In this document: piece by piece, positions 1 through 5,414 of the stretch
Layout: each line of letters begins with the position of its first letter
Position numbering within the stretch: the first letter of the stretch is position 1
Made by a program: the position numbers and the translations under genes
Notes under the pieces: model-generated
The model's input: only the letters and a program-made list of their open reading frames with translations
Databases searched by the model: none
Told to the model about the DNA's origin: nothing
NCBI GenBank assembly: GCA_905373195.1
Contig: CAJPSG010000037.1
Coordinates: 1-7,870 of the forward strand
Reading direction: 5' to 3'
Length of the DNA: 7,870 bases
Origin: Kingella oralis
Lineage (GTDB): Bacteria; Pseudomonadota; Gammaproteobacteria; Burkholderiales; Neisseriaceae

Positions 1-473
1 TTGCTTATTACATGGTAGCCAAAATATCGCTGGCATTTGTTTTGATGTTGGGCGCATTTTTTGTGGGTTGCTTGTTGTTTCCTTCTACACGACAATACGG
101 CATCAACTGGGCGGGGCAATGCTTAAATCACATCATTACTTGCACCATGTTTGTGCTTTTAACTGTTGTGCAAATGAAAGTGTTTACCAAAGCCATTGAC
201 GAAATAGTTAAGGGAAATTGGTATGATTCTGTCATGATTGAAGCCATGATTCCCATGCTGATTGTGCAAACCATTGTTTTTCTGATTGTGGCATGGAATA
301 TTCCTTCCATTGCTTCATCTTTAACAGGTGGTGCAGCCGTACAAGGATTTGCGCGTTCCATCGTCGCAGGCGGTGGCGCATTTGGTAGGGCATTTTCTGC
401 CGCCATGAAACAGCATAGTCCCGCACGCCCCGCATCGGGTGGTTCAATCTCTGCCAACACCCGCCCATCTTAA
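1..473 (+). CDS. virB6: VirB6/TrbL-family inner-membrane channel protein, C-terminal part (5' partial)
   Basis: VirB6 is the polytopic inner-membrane component of P-type T4SSs, thought to help form the translocation channel. The reading frame is open from the left edge (first full codon at position 3) to TAA at 471-473, giving 156 visible residues. Family members are usually about 300 residues, so this is roughly the C-terminal half, and the ATG at 12 is an internal Met. I see three hydrophobic segments: one right at the edge (LAFVLMLGAFFVGCLLF), one near TCTMFVLLTVV, and one near PMLIVQTIVFLIVAW. The last is followed by IPSIASSLTGGAA, which matches the characteristic P-x-hydrophobic-A-S-x-L-T-G-G motif at the end of the VirB6/TrbL membrane domain. 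After it comes a polar Ala/Ser/Pro-rich tail. Identity is also supported by virB7-virB11 downstream. The next gene starts 20 bases after the stop, so it is probably co-transcribed. Confidence 0.85.
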   Translation, partial: AYYMVAKISLAFVLMLGAFFVGCLLFPSTRQYGINWAGQCLNHIITCTMFVLLTVVQMKVFTKAIDEIVKGNWYDSVMIEAMIPMLIVQTIVFLIVAWNIPSIASSLTGGAAVQGFARSIVAGGGAFGRAFSAAMKQHSPARPASGGSISANTRPS

Positions 474-493
474 TCTTCATTAAAGGATAATTT

Positions 494-988
494 ATGGCAA
501 CTCAAAACTTCTCTGCTCGTATTTCTTGGATTGGCTACATCCGCTTCATCATCATGTTTTTGCTGTTTGGTGCGCTGATTATTTCAACAGCAGGGGGCGC
601 GATGGCGGGGTTGGTTCATCTCACGTTAGGGGAGACGGCAGCCAAGTATGTTGCCATTGGATTATTTGTAGGCGGTTCAATCGCCTGTTTTATTTACTGC
701 CTCTATCGCCTGATTCAATTTAAAGCCTACACGGATGATGAGGGCGTGTGGTTTCTCCACGGTTATTTCCCTTGGAGCGCAGGCATTGAAGGCGTTCGCT
801 GGGAAAACTTTGACCAAGTATTGTTCCGCCCCAGCCTATTTAGCTGGCTCACAGGCTCATACACGGTTTTTATCCGAGACCGCTATGGCAACACCGTAAC
901 CATCAAAGATTTGTTTTTAGGTAAACAATGGAGCGCCTTGGTAAATGGGCGGGCGATGGGCTCTCCCATCCCACGCAGCACCATGTAA
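494..988 (+). CDS. Two-helix inner-membrane protein with a PH-like cytoplasmic domain
   Basis: This 164-aa protein is not a canonical VirB component. A ribosome site AAAGGA (483-487 region) lies about 6 bases before ATG 494, directly after virB6. There are two hydrophobic segments, about residues 15-38 and 51-73, separated by a short loop, followed by a soluble region of about 75-150. The soluble part (YTDDEGVWFLHGYFPW, then GVRWENFDQVLF, then YTVFIRDRYGNTVTIKD) has the strand-rich pattern of bacterial PH-like domains (bPH/YdbS type), where paired membrane helices precede a W..di..v strand. That assignment is by pattern only. Its position between virB6 and virB7 suggests a job at the inner-membrane face of the secretion apparatus. 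An accessory role or an exclusion function are both possible, but nothing in the sequence decides. A strong terminator-like hairpin begins 6 bases after the stop. Confidence 0.75.
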   Translation: MATQNFSARISWIGYIRFIIMFLLFGALIISTAGGAMAGLVHLTLGETAAKYVAIGLFVGGSIACFIYCLYRLIQFKAYTDDEGVWFLHGYFPWSAGIEGVRWENFDQVLFRPSLFSWLTGSYTVFIRDRYGNTVTIKDLFLGKQWSALVNGRAMGSPIPRSTM

Positions 989-993
989 TTGAG

Positions 994-1026
994 CCGCTAT
1001 CTGCTTCAAGTAGATAGCGGTTTATT
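994..1026 (+). terminator. Intrinsic terminator after the virB6/PH-protein genes
   Basis: CCGCTATCT (994-1002) pairs perfectly with AGATAGCGG (1012-1020). The stem can extend by G-U, C-G and T-A pairs to about 12 bp with a 3-base loop. It is followed by TTTATT (1021-1026). It starts 6 bases after the preceding stop codon, a typical place for a rho-independent terminator. Its right arm is shared with the longer inverted repeat at 1014-1068, so the two structures cannot coexist. Confidence 0.75.
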
Positions 1027-1068
1027 GTGCGACTTGTTGGCGCAATAGGTCGCACAATAAACCGCTAT
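1014..1068. repeat. Long near-perfect inverted repeat (20-bp perfect arms)
   Basis: Positions 1014-1033 are the exact reverse complement of 1049-1068 (arms begin ATAGCGGTTTATTG and end CAATAAACCGCTAT). The 15-base centre can also pair (T1035-A1047, T1037-A1045, T1038-A1044, G1039-C1043, with G-U pairs at 1034/1048 and 1036/1046). The whole 55 bases could therefore fold into one hairpin of about 26 bp with a GCG loop. The left arm overlaps the terminator stem 994-1020. A short T-run (ATATTTT, 1067-1073) follows. It could be a second terminator, a switch between RNA structures, or a small palindromic insertion. No coding sequence is visible here. Confidence 0.85.
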
Positions 1069-1090
1069 ATTTTCCTGCTCAGGTTTGTTT

Positions 1091-1102
1091 CGGCAGCCTG
1101 AA
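1091..1102 (+). repeat. DNA uptake sequence, one mismatch
   Basis: CGGCAGCCTGAA differs from the Kingella-type uptake 12-mer only in its first base (C for A), and the core GGCAGCCTGAA is intact. It lies in the non-coding leader between the large inverted repeat and the hairpin at 1116. Confidence 0.7.
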
Positions 1103-1115
1103 AATTTTGTATCCA

Positions 1116-1138
1116 CCGCTCACATGGAGCGGTTTTTT
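1116..1138 (+). terminator. Terminator-like hairpin immediately upstream of virB7
   Basis: CCGCTC (1116-1121) pairs with GAGCGG (1127-1132) around a 5-base loop, followed by six T (1133-1138). This is a textbook rho-independent terminator form, yet it sits only 17 bases before the virB7 start codon. I see no convincing -35/-10 pair between it and the gene. Transcription of virB7 must therefore pass through it, start very close to the gene, or be controlled by it. AGCGGTTT (1128-1135) is also fully complementary to AAACCGCT (1059-1066) in the upstream inverted repeat, an alternative pairing that would break this hairpin. Confidence 0.7.
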
Positions 1139-1154
1139 ATTGATGGAGTGTTTT

Positions 1155-1316
1155 ATGAAATTTGCTGTATCGCTGTTTCAGGCTGCCTTGGTGTTCACCC
1201 TTGCTGCCTGCGCAGCCAAGCCACCTAAACCCTATGGCACACCTTTTCCGCTTAACCCCAACCATTCATTGACTCAACCCAAGGACGCTCACCATGTTTC
1301 TAAGCAAGAAAAATAA
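1155..1316 (+). CDS. virB7: VirB7-like small outer-membrane lipoprotein
   Basis: VirB7 anchors the T4SS outer-membrane core through its lipid and binds VirB9. The 53-aa product begins MKFAVSLFQ, has a hydrophobic signal segment and a perfect lipobox LAAC (Cys19). The mature peptide of about 35 residues is Pro-rich and includes a PLN tripeptide (PFPLNP), similar to the short motif by which VirB7 proteins contact VirB9. I chose ATG 1155 because GGAG at 1145-1148 is well spaced before it. An upstream in-frame ATG at 1107 would put the reading frame through the terminator hairpin and spoil the signal peptide. The 3' end overlaps virB8 by 23 bases. The protein is short, like Agrobacterium VirB7, and lacks the C-terminal N0 domain of the bacteria-killing Xanthomonas-type systems. 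A DNA uptake sequence lies inside the signal-peptide codons. Confidence 0.85.
   Translation: MKFAVSLFQAALVFTLAACAAKPPKPYGTPFPLNPNHSLTQPKDAHHVSKQEK
1177..1188 (-). repeat. DNA uptake sequence within the virB7 signal peptide
   Basis: The + strand reads TTCAGGCTGCCT, an exact reverse complement of the Kingella-type uptake 12-mer. In the virB7 frame it falls in codons for Phe-Gln-Ala-Ala-Leu of the lipoprotein signal segment. Confidence 0.9.
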
Positions 1317-2046
1317 GCCATCAACCGCGCCACTTTCCGCTGAACAGCAGGAAGTGGAAAAGAAAAAATCCACCAATGCCCAAGTGATGCAAATGATGAA
1401 AATGGGCGCGGGATTTGAAAAAACCATTGTGGATTCCGCGCTCTCGTCTGCTAAAAACTGGCGGCGTTTTGGGGTGGGCGCATTGGTGGTGGCAGGTGTG
1501 GCTTGCGCAGCCGTAATGGGTTTAACCCCGCTTAAAGAAGCTGTGCCTTATGTGGCGCGGGTCAATGAAACCACGGGCGCAGTGGATATTATTACCAGCA
1601 TTAAAGACAAGCAGATGCACTATGACGAAGTGGTAAACAAATATTGGCTAGCTGAATATGTGCGCCAACGCGAAAGCTACGATTGGAATACGGTTCAAAT
1701 GTCTTACGACAACACGCTATTGATGTCTGCGCCCGAAGTGCAAATTCCGTTCAAAAACATCTACAACAGCAACAATGCACCGCATAAGGTGCTGAAAAAT
1801 CGTTTTAAAGTGGTTGCCAAAGTAACCAATATTTCCTTTGTGGGCGATGTGGCGCAAGTGCGCTTTGTGAAGCAAATGATGCCGATTACAGGCGAAACCG
1901 AAACCACGCCCGCACCCCCTGAAAAATTGATTGCAACCGTGGCGTTTGAGTTTAAAGCCACGCCCATGAAAGAAGCCAGCCGCTTAATTAACCCATTGGG
2001 CTTCCAAGTAACCAGCTATCGCGTAGACCCCGAAGCTGCGCCATAA
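1294..2046 (+). CDS. virB8: VirB8 bitopic inner-membrane T4SS assembly protein
   Basis: VirB8 is an inner-membrane scaffold with a periplasmic NTF2-like domain that bridges core and inner-membrane components. The 250-aa product has a charged cytoplasmic N-terminus (1-57), one membrane helix (about 59-78) and a periplasmic domain (about 90-245). Visible family hallmarks are the YWLAEYVRQRESYDW helix near 117-131 and the conserved NPxG motif as NPLG at 233-236, followed by FQVTSYRVDPE. Length is normal for the family (about 230-250). ATG 1294 follows AAGGA (1281-1285) inside the last codons of virB7, so translation is probably coupled. A Pro/Thr-rich loop (TETTPAPPE, about 202-210) replaces the usual tight turn between strands. 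virB9 starts 9 bases after the stop. Confidence 0.95.
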   Translation: MFLSKKNKPSTAPLSAEQQEVEKKKSTNAQVMQMMKMGAGFEKTIVDSALSSAKNWRRFGVGALVVAGVACAAVMGLTPLKEAVPYVARVNETTGAVDIITSIKDKQMHYDEVVNKYWLAEYVRQRESYDWNTVQMSYDNTLLMSAPEVQIPFKNIYNSNNAPHKVLKNRFKVVAKVTNISFVGDVAQVRFVKQMMPITGETETTPAPPEKLIATVAFEFKATPMKEASRLINPLGFQVTSYRVDPEAAP

Positions 2047-2055
2047 GGATAGTTT

Positions 2056-2904
2056 ATGAAAACATTGTGCCAAACAACATTATGCCTTGCCGCCGTTTTG
2101 GCGGCTTTGCCTTTTCAGGCTGCCTATGCCGAACAAAATCCCAAACGCACTGCCTATGATGCCCGCATTCAATACACCAATTACAACCCCGACAACGTAG
2201 TCAATATTCGCACACGCCTAGGCGAAGTAACGATGGTGCAACTTGCCGAGGGCGAAACCGTAAACGATGAGACAGATTCAGGTTTAGGCATGGGCGATGG
2301 CGGCGCATGGAAAATGGATGTGCGTGGACGACATCTGTTTTTCAAACCCAAAACCGACCAAGACTCCGATACCAACATGATTATTGCCAGCAATAAAGGG
2401 CGCATCTATGCGTTCAGGCTGCATACAGCCAAACAAGGGCAAGCCACTACCTATGTGCTGCGTTTTCGTTATCCCGCAGAAGAGGCGGCTGCTCGTCGTG
2501 CCCAACAGCTTAAAGAAGAGCGTGTTGCCGCCATGCTGAACCGCTACGGTGTAGATGCCGATACCGTTGCTCAACACAATCACAATTATTGGGGGCGAGG
2601 CGACAAAACATTAAGCCCAAGCGAAATTTTTGACAACGGACGCTTTACCTTTTTGCGTTACAACAACAGCAAAGCCTTGCCTGCTGTGTTCCGTGTGAAT
2701 GACGATGGCAGCGAAGCCGCCATTAACGCTCATGTGGAAAACGACACCCTGATTATCCATGAAACCGCCAAACACTTTGTGTTACGCCAAGGCAAAGCCG
2801 TTCTCGGCATTGAAAACCGTGGTTACGACCCTGAGGGCAAATTCAACAAGCTAGGCACAACCGAAGCAGGCACAGTTCGTTTACAAAAAGGAGTGTTGCA
2901 ATGA
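2056..2904 (+). CDS. virB9: VirB9 (TrbG/CagX family) outer-membrane core component
   Basis: VirB9 is a periplasmic protein that, with VirB7 and VirB10, forms the ring-shaped core complex spanning the periplasm. The 282-aa product has a Sec signal peptide with likely cleavage after AYA (residue 25). The N-terminal domain (about 30-140) contains the family pattern DARIQYTNYNPDNVVNI and GEVTMVQLAEGE. A charged helical linker (140-165) precedes the C-terminal VirB7-binding beta domain (about 175-280, NYWGRGDKTLSPSEIFDNG, then TFLRY, then AVFRVNDDGSE, then ENRGYDPEGKFNKLGTTEAG). ATG 2056 has AAGGATA about 6 bases upstream. The stop overlaps the virB10 start by 4 bases (ATGA), indicating coupling. 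One exact uptake sequence lies in the signal peptide codons and one with a single mismatch further in. Confidence 0.95.
   Translation: MKTLCQTTLCLAAVLAALPFQAAYAEQNPKRTAYDARIQYTNYNPDNVVNIRTRLGEVTMVQLAEGETVNDETDSGLGMGDGGAWKMDVRGRHLFFKPKTDQDSDTNMIIASNKGRIYAFRLHTAKQGQATTYVLRFRYPAEEAAARRAQQLKEERVAAMLNRYGVDADTVAQHNHNYWGRGDKTLSPSEIFDNGRFTFLRYNNSKALPAVFRVNDDGSEAAINAHVENDTLIIHETAKHFVLRQGKAVLGIENRGYDPEGKFNKLGTTEAGTVRLQKGVLQ
2114..2125 (-). repeat. DNA uptake sequence within the virB9 signal peptide
   Basis: The + strand reads TTCAGGCTGCCT, an exact reverse-complement uptake 12-mer. In frame it encodes Phe-Gln-Ala-Ala-Tyr just before the predicted signal-peptidase site, in the same reading phase as the copy in virB7. 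Confidence 0.9.
2413..2424 (-). repeat. DNA uptake sequence, one mismatch, in virB9
   Basis: TTCAGGCTGCAT on the + strand matches the reverse-complement uptake 12-mer at 11 of 12 positions (A for C at the eleventh base). It may be a degenerate or emerging copy. Confidence 0.55.
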
Positions 2905-4151
2905 GCCATTCAAATGAACCCTCTCAACAAAACAATCAAGATTTGGGTTACGGCGCACCTGTTGATTTAACGGTGAAAAAGAAAAGCTCTTTAACCCTTG
3001 TGGTTAAATTTTTAGGTGTTTTCGTTGCCGTTGCTATGGTAATCGGTGGATTGATGAGCTATTTTTCCAAAGACGAAAGCAAACCCGAAGAGAAAAAAGA
3101 AGTGCTAGATACTTCCGCTAACGGCAAAAATTTCAAAAACGACAAAGAAGAGATTTTGGATAGCGAGCGACAAAGTACCCCCGCTTCTGCCCCCGATAGC
3201 GAGGCTTCCAGCGAGCCTGCATCCTCTGATGATGAGCAAGACAAAGAACCGCCCGCCGCCAGCGAGCCAGCCGAAGACCCCCAAGTGGCTATTCGCCAAC
3301 GCAAAGGCGAGGGCGATGTGGTGATTAAAGTGGAACAGCAAGGCGATTCATCATCCTCTTCTGCCACTACCACGAATCCTGTTGCCTACACAACCATGGA
3401 GGGCGAAGCCATCCCTGCCAGCAGCTTGATGCCTGCGGATAATGGCGGGTTATCCAGCCGTTTGCAAGGGGGCGTTTATGCGCCCAATTTGGCGCAACAA
3501 CAGGGTAATTTGAGCTATCAGCTTGCACGAGCCACAGCCATTCCTTGCGTTACCACTACCAAAATTGTTACCACCTTCCCCGGTTTCACCCGCTGCCAAG
3601 TAAGCAAAGATGTGTATTCCTCCAACGGCAAAACGCTGTTAATCGAGCGTGGCTCAATCGTGATTGGCGAACAAACCGCTGCTTTAATGCAAGGGCAAAC
3701 GCGCGTGTTTGCACAATGGGGCGAATTGCGCACGCCAACAGGCGTAATCGTGAAATTGGATAGTTTGGGCGCAGACCAACTGGGCGCAGCAGGACACCCT
3801 GCCAAAGTGAATAATCATTTTTGGAAACGCATTGGCGGCGCAGTGTTGATTAGCATGATTGATGATGTGATTGCCTATGGCAACAACCGCCGTAACAACA
3901 ACAGCGTAAGCGACTCAGATAATGAAACCCGCATCATCACCTACGACAACACCACGCAAGCGGTGCAAAGCCTTGCCAGCCAAATTCTGCAAAATAACAT
4001 CAACATACCGCCTACGGGCTATGTGAACCAAGGCACAGAAATCACGATTTTTGTGGCGCGCGATATTGATTTTAGCGATGTCTATGAAAACGTGAAGCTG
4101 CGCCCACCGCAAACAGAATTGCCCGCGCAAGTGCAACGTGTGCGCCAGTAA
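2901..4151 (+). CDS. virB10: VirB10 (TrbI family) energy-sensing core component
   Basis: VirB10 spans from the inner membrane to the outer membrane and couples ATPase activity to channel gating. The 416-aa product has a short cytoplasmic N-terminus, one membrane helix (about 32-54) and a long acidic Ser/Glu/Ala/Pro-rich periplasmic linker (about 56-160). The TrbI beta-barrel domain follows (about 205-400), with TRCQVSKDVYSSNGKTLL, ERGSIVIGEQ, RVFAQWGELRTPTG and a D-x-x-G-x-x-G stretch. The hydrophobic helix after HFWKRIGG (about 311-326) corresponds to the antenna helix that crosses the outer membrane. The Asn/Asp-rich loop at 328-345 would then be exposed at the surface. Two cysteines (216 and 232) flank the first strand and could form a disulfide. 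AAGGAG at 2888-2893 serves the start, which overlaps virB9 by 4 bases. Confidence 0.95.
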   Translation: MSHSNEPSQQNNQDLGYGAPVDLTVKKKSSLTLVVKFLGVFVAVAMVIGGLMSYFSKDESKPEEKKEVLDTSANGKNFKNDKEEILDSERQSTPASAPDSEASSEPASSDDEQDKEPPAASEPAEDPQVAIRQRKGEGDVVIKVEQQGDSSSSSATTTNPVAYTTMEGEAIPASSLMPADNGGLSSRLQGGVYAPNLAQQQGNLSYQLARATAIPCVTTTKIVTTFPGFTRCQVSKDVYSSNGKTLLIERGSIVIGEQTAALMQGQTRVFAQWGELRTPTGVIVKLDSLGADQLGAAGHPAKVNNHFWKRIGGAVLISMIDDVIAYGNNRRNNNSVSDSDNETRIITYDNTTQAVQSLASQILQNNINIPPTGYVNQGTEITIFVARDIDFSDVYENVKLRPPQTELPAQVQRVRQ

Positions 4152-4162
4152 TAGCCACTCAA

Positions 4163-4200
4163 AGGCAGCCTGAAAAACCTAATTTCAGGCTGCCTATTTT
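4163..4200 (+). terminator. DUS-pair terminator between virB10 and virB11
   Basis: Two exact uptake sequences face each other (4163-4174 forward, 4184-4195 reverse). They form a 13-bp perfect stem (4163-4175 with 4183-4195) around a 7-base loop, followed by ATTTTGTT. Inverted DUS pairs commonly serve as intrinsic terminators in Neisseriaceae. Here the hairpin sits 11 bases after the virB10 stop and 24 bases before virB11, so it should reduce transcription into virB11 unless read-through is common. Confidence 0.85.
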
Positions 4201-4219
4201 GTTCCCTTGAAAGAAAGCC

Positions 4220-5353
4220 ATGTCCTACGACAATTCCACATCCGCCCGCTCGCTATTAAACAAACTGGGCATTACCGAATACCTACAAAATCCCACGCTC
4301 ACCGAAATTTCCATTAACCGCCCCCACGAAGTATTTTTAGAAGATGCCGATGGCAGACACCGCATTGAACGTCCCGATTGGGAACTTGCCAAGCTCATAC
4401 AGCTTGCTAATACACTAGCCATTTTTAACAAGAGAAATATTGATTACGAAAACCCCATCCACTCCGTAACCCTTCCCGACGGCGAGCGCGGGCACATCAT
4501 GCTGCCGCCTAGCTGCGAAGACAAAACCGCCGTATTCGCCATTCGCAAACCCTCCACCAGCCGATTCAGCCTAGGCGATTACATCAAAACAAATCGCCTA
4601 CAAGCCTTCGTGGACTATTCCGAACACGGCAAAGCAGAGGATTTCAGGCAGCCTGAAAACCCCACCGAAGCCACCTCCGAAACCACCCAAGACACCCTAC
4701 ACCAAAACAGCCGCCATTTCGCCGACATTGCCGACCAAATGAAGCTGCCGCACGACGTGCCCCTTGCCGATTGGCAATACCAAATGCTGGAAGCCAAAGC
4801 CAACCGCGATTTAGAAACCTTTTTTCGCATTGCCATCGCCCAAAAACTCAACATCTGCATGGTGGGCGGCACAGGTTCGGGCAAAACCACGTTTACCAAA
4901 TCGCTAGTGGATTTAATCCCCAGCGACACCCGTCTCATCACCATTGAAGACACCCACGAGCTAGACACCCCCAACCACCCCAACCATGCCCATTTGTTCT
5001 ACAAAGAACACATTACCGCCAAGCAAATCATCGCTTCTTGTATGCGGCTCAAACCCGACCGCATCCTGCTTACCGAGCTACGCGGCGACGAAGCATGGGA
5101 TTATCTCTCCGCCCTAAATACAGGACACCCCGGCGGTTTAACTTCCGTCCATGCTAACGATGCCCGCAGCGTGCATTACCGCATCGCCCAACTGGCAATG
5201 GAATCGGCAGCAGGCAAAGCCATGCCGTATGAGTACATCCTCAACACCGTGCGCGCCACGATTGATGTGGTATGTTTCTTCAAGCATACCTACATGACCG
5301 AACTGTATTACGACCCTGTGGCAACGTATTACGCGCTGCGTGGGCGGGCGTAG
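4220..5353 (+). CDS. virB11: VirB11 hexameric traffic ATPase
   Basis: VirB11 is a cytoplasmic AAA-like secretion ATPase that drives assembly of the T4SS and substrate transfer at the inner membrane. The 377-aa product has the N-terminal domain (about 10-130, with TEISINRPHEVFLE) and the C-terminal RecA-like domain. Motifs are all present: Walker A GGTGSGKTT (216-224), Asp box TIEDTHEL (241-248), Walker B RILLTELRGDEAWDYL (281-296) and the His box GHPGGLTSVHAN (302-313). Typical homologues are about 330-345 residues. The extra length is in the interdomain linker (about 134-178), which is polar and low in complexity and holds an uptake sequence. The start ATG 4220 has only a weak AAGAAAG ribosome site. 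The gene is separated from virB10 by a terminator hairpin, so its expression may be partly independent. Confidence 0.97.
   Translation: MSYDNSTSARSLLNKLGITEYLQNPTLTEISINRPHEVFLEDADGRHRIERPDWELAKLIQLANTLAIFNKRNIDYENPIHSVTLPDGERGHIMLPPSCEDKTAVFAIRKPSTSRFSLGDYIKTNRLQAFVDYSEHGKAEDFRQPENPTEATSETTQDTLHQNSRHFADIADQMKLPHDVPLADWQYQMLEAKANRDLETFFRIAIAQKLNICMVGGTGSGKTTFTKSLVDLIPSDTRLITIEDTHELDTPNHPNHAHLFYKEHITAKQIIASCMRLKPDRILLTELRGDEAWDYLSALNTGHPGGLTSVHANDARSVHYRIAQLAMESAAGKAMPYEYILNTVRATIDVVCFFKHTYMTELYYDPVATYYALRGRA
4646..4657 (+). repeat. DNA uptake sequence inside the VirB11 linker
   Basis: An exact AGGCAGCCTGAA copy that encodes Arg-Gln-Pro-Glu (residues 143-146) in the low-complexity interdomain linker. 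Because TTC precedes it, positions 4643-4657 form the palindrome TTCAGG-CAG-CCTGAA. The reverse strand therefore reads AGGCTGCCTGAA, the dialect described for Simonsiella. Confidence 0.9.
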
Positions 5354-5364
5354 GCAAATGAAAC

Positions 5365-5399
5365 AAGGCAGCCTGAAAAATAACTTTCAGGCTGCCTTT
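5365..5399 (+). terminator. DUS-pair hairpin after virB11
   Basis: Exact uptake sequences at 5366-5377 (forward) and 5386-5397 (reverse) form a 14-bp perfect stem (5365-5378 with 5385-5398) with a 6-base loop. Only three T follow before CAC, so termination may be inefficient. It begins 12 bases after the virB11 stop and ends just before the ribosome site of the next gene. Confidence 0.7.
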
Positions 5400-5414
5400 C
5401 ACAAGGAAACCAAC

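Noticed and set aside
1107..1154. Upstream start for virB7 at ATG 1107
   Set aside because: It would code through the terminator hairpin, has no ribosome site and puts 16 polar and hydrophobic residues before a proper lipoprotein signal. ATG 1155 has GGAG well placed.
3059..3373. Minus-strand open frame opposite the virB10 linker
   Set aside because: It is Ser/Leu-rich only because it mirrors the low-complexity acidic linker of virB10. No ribosome site or family pattern.
4615..4983. Minus-strand open frame opposite virB11
   Set aside because: It is a shadow of a strongly conserved ATPase gene. Its composition is that of an antisense frame.
1155..5353. Xanthomonas-type bacteria-killing T4SS
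   Set aside because: VirB7 is too short to hold the N0 domain, and no effector or immunity gene with recognisable features is seen here.
5340..5414. Upstream GTG start at 5340 for the gene after virB11
   Set aside because: It would overlap virB11 and translate the DUS hairpin. AAGGA before ATG 5415 is a better start.
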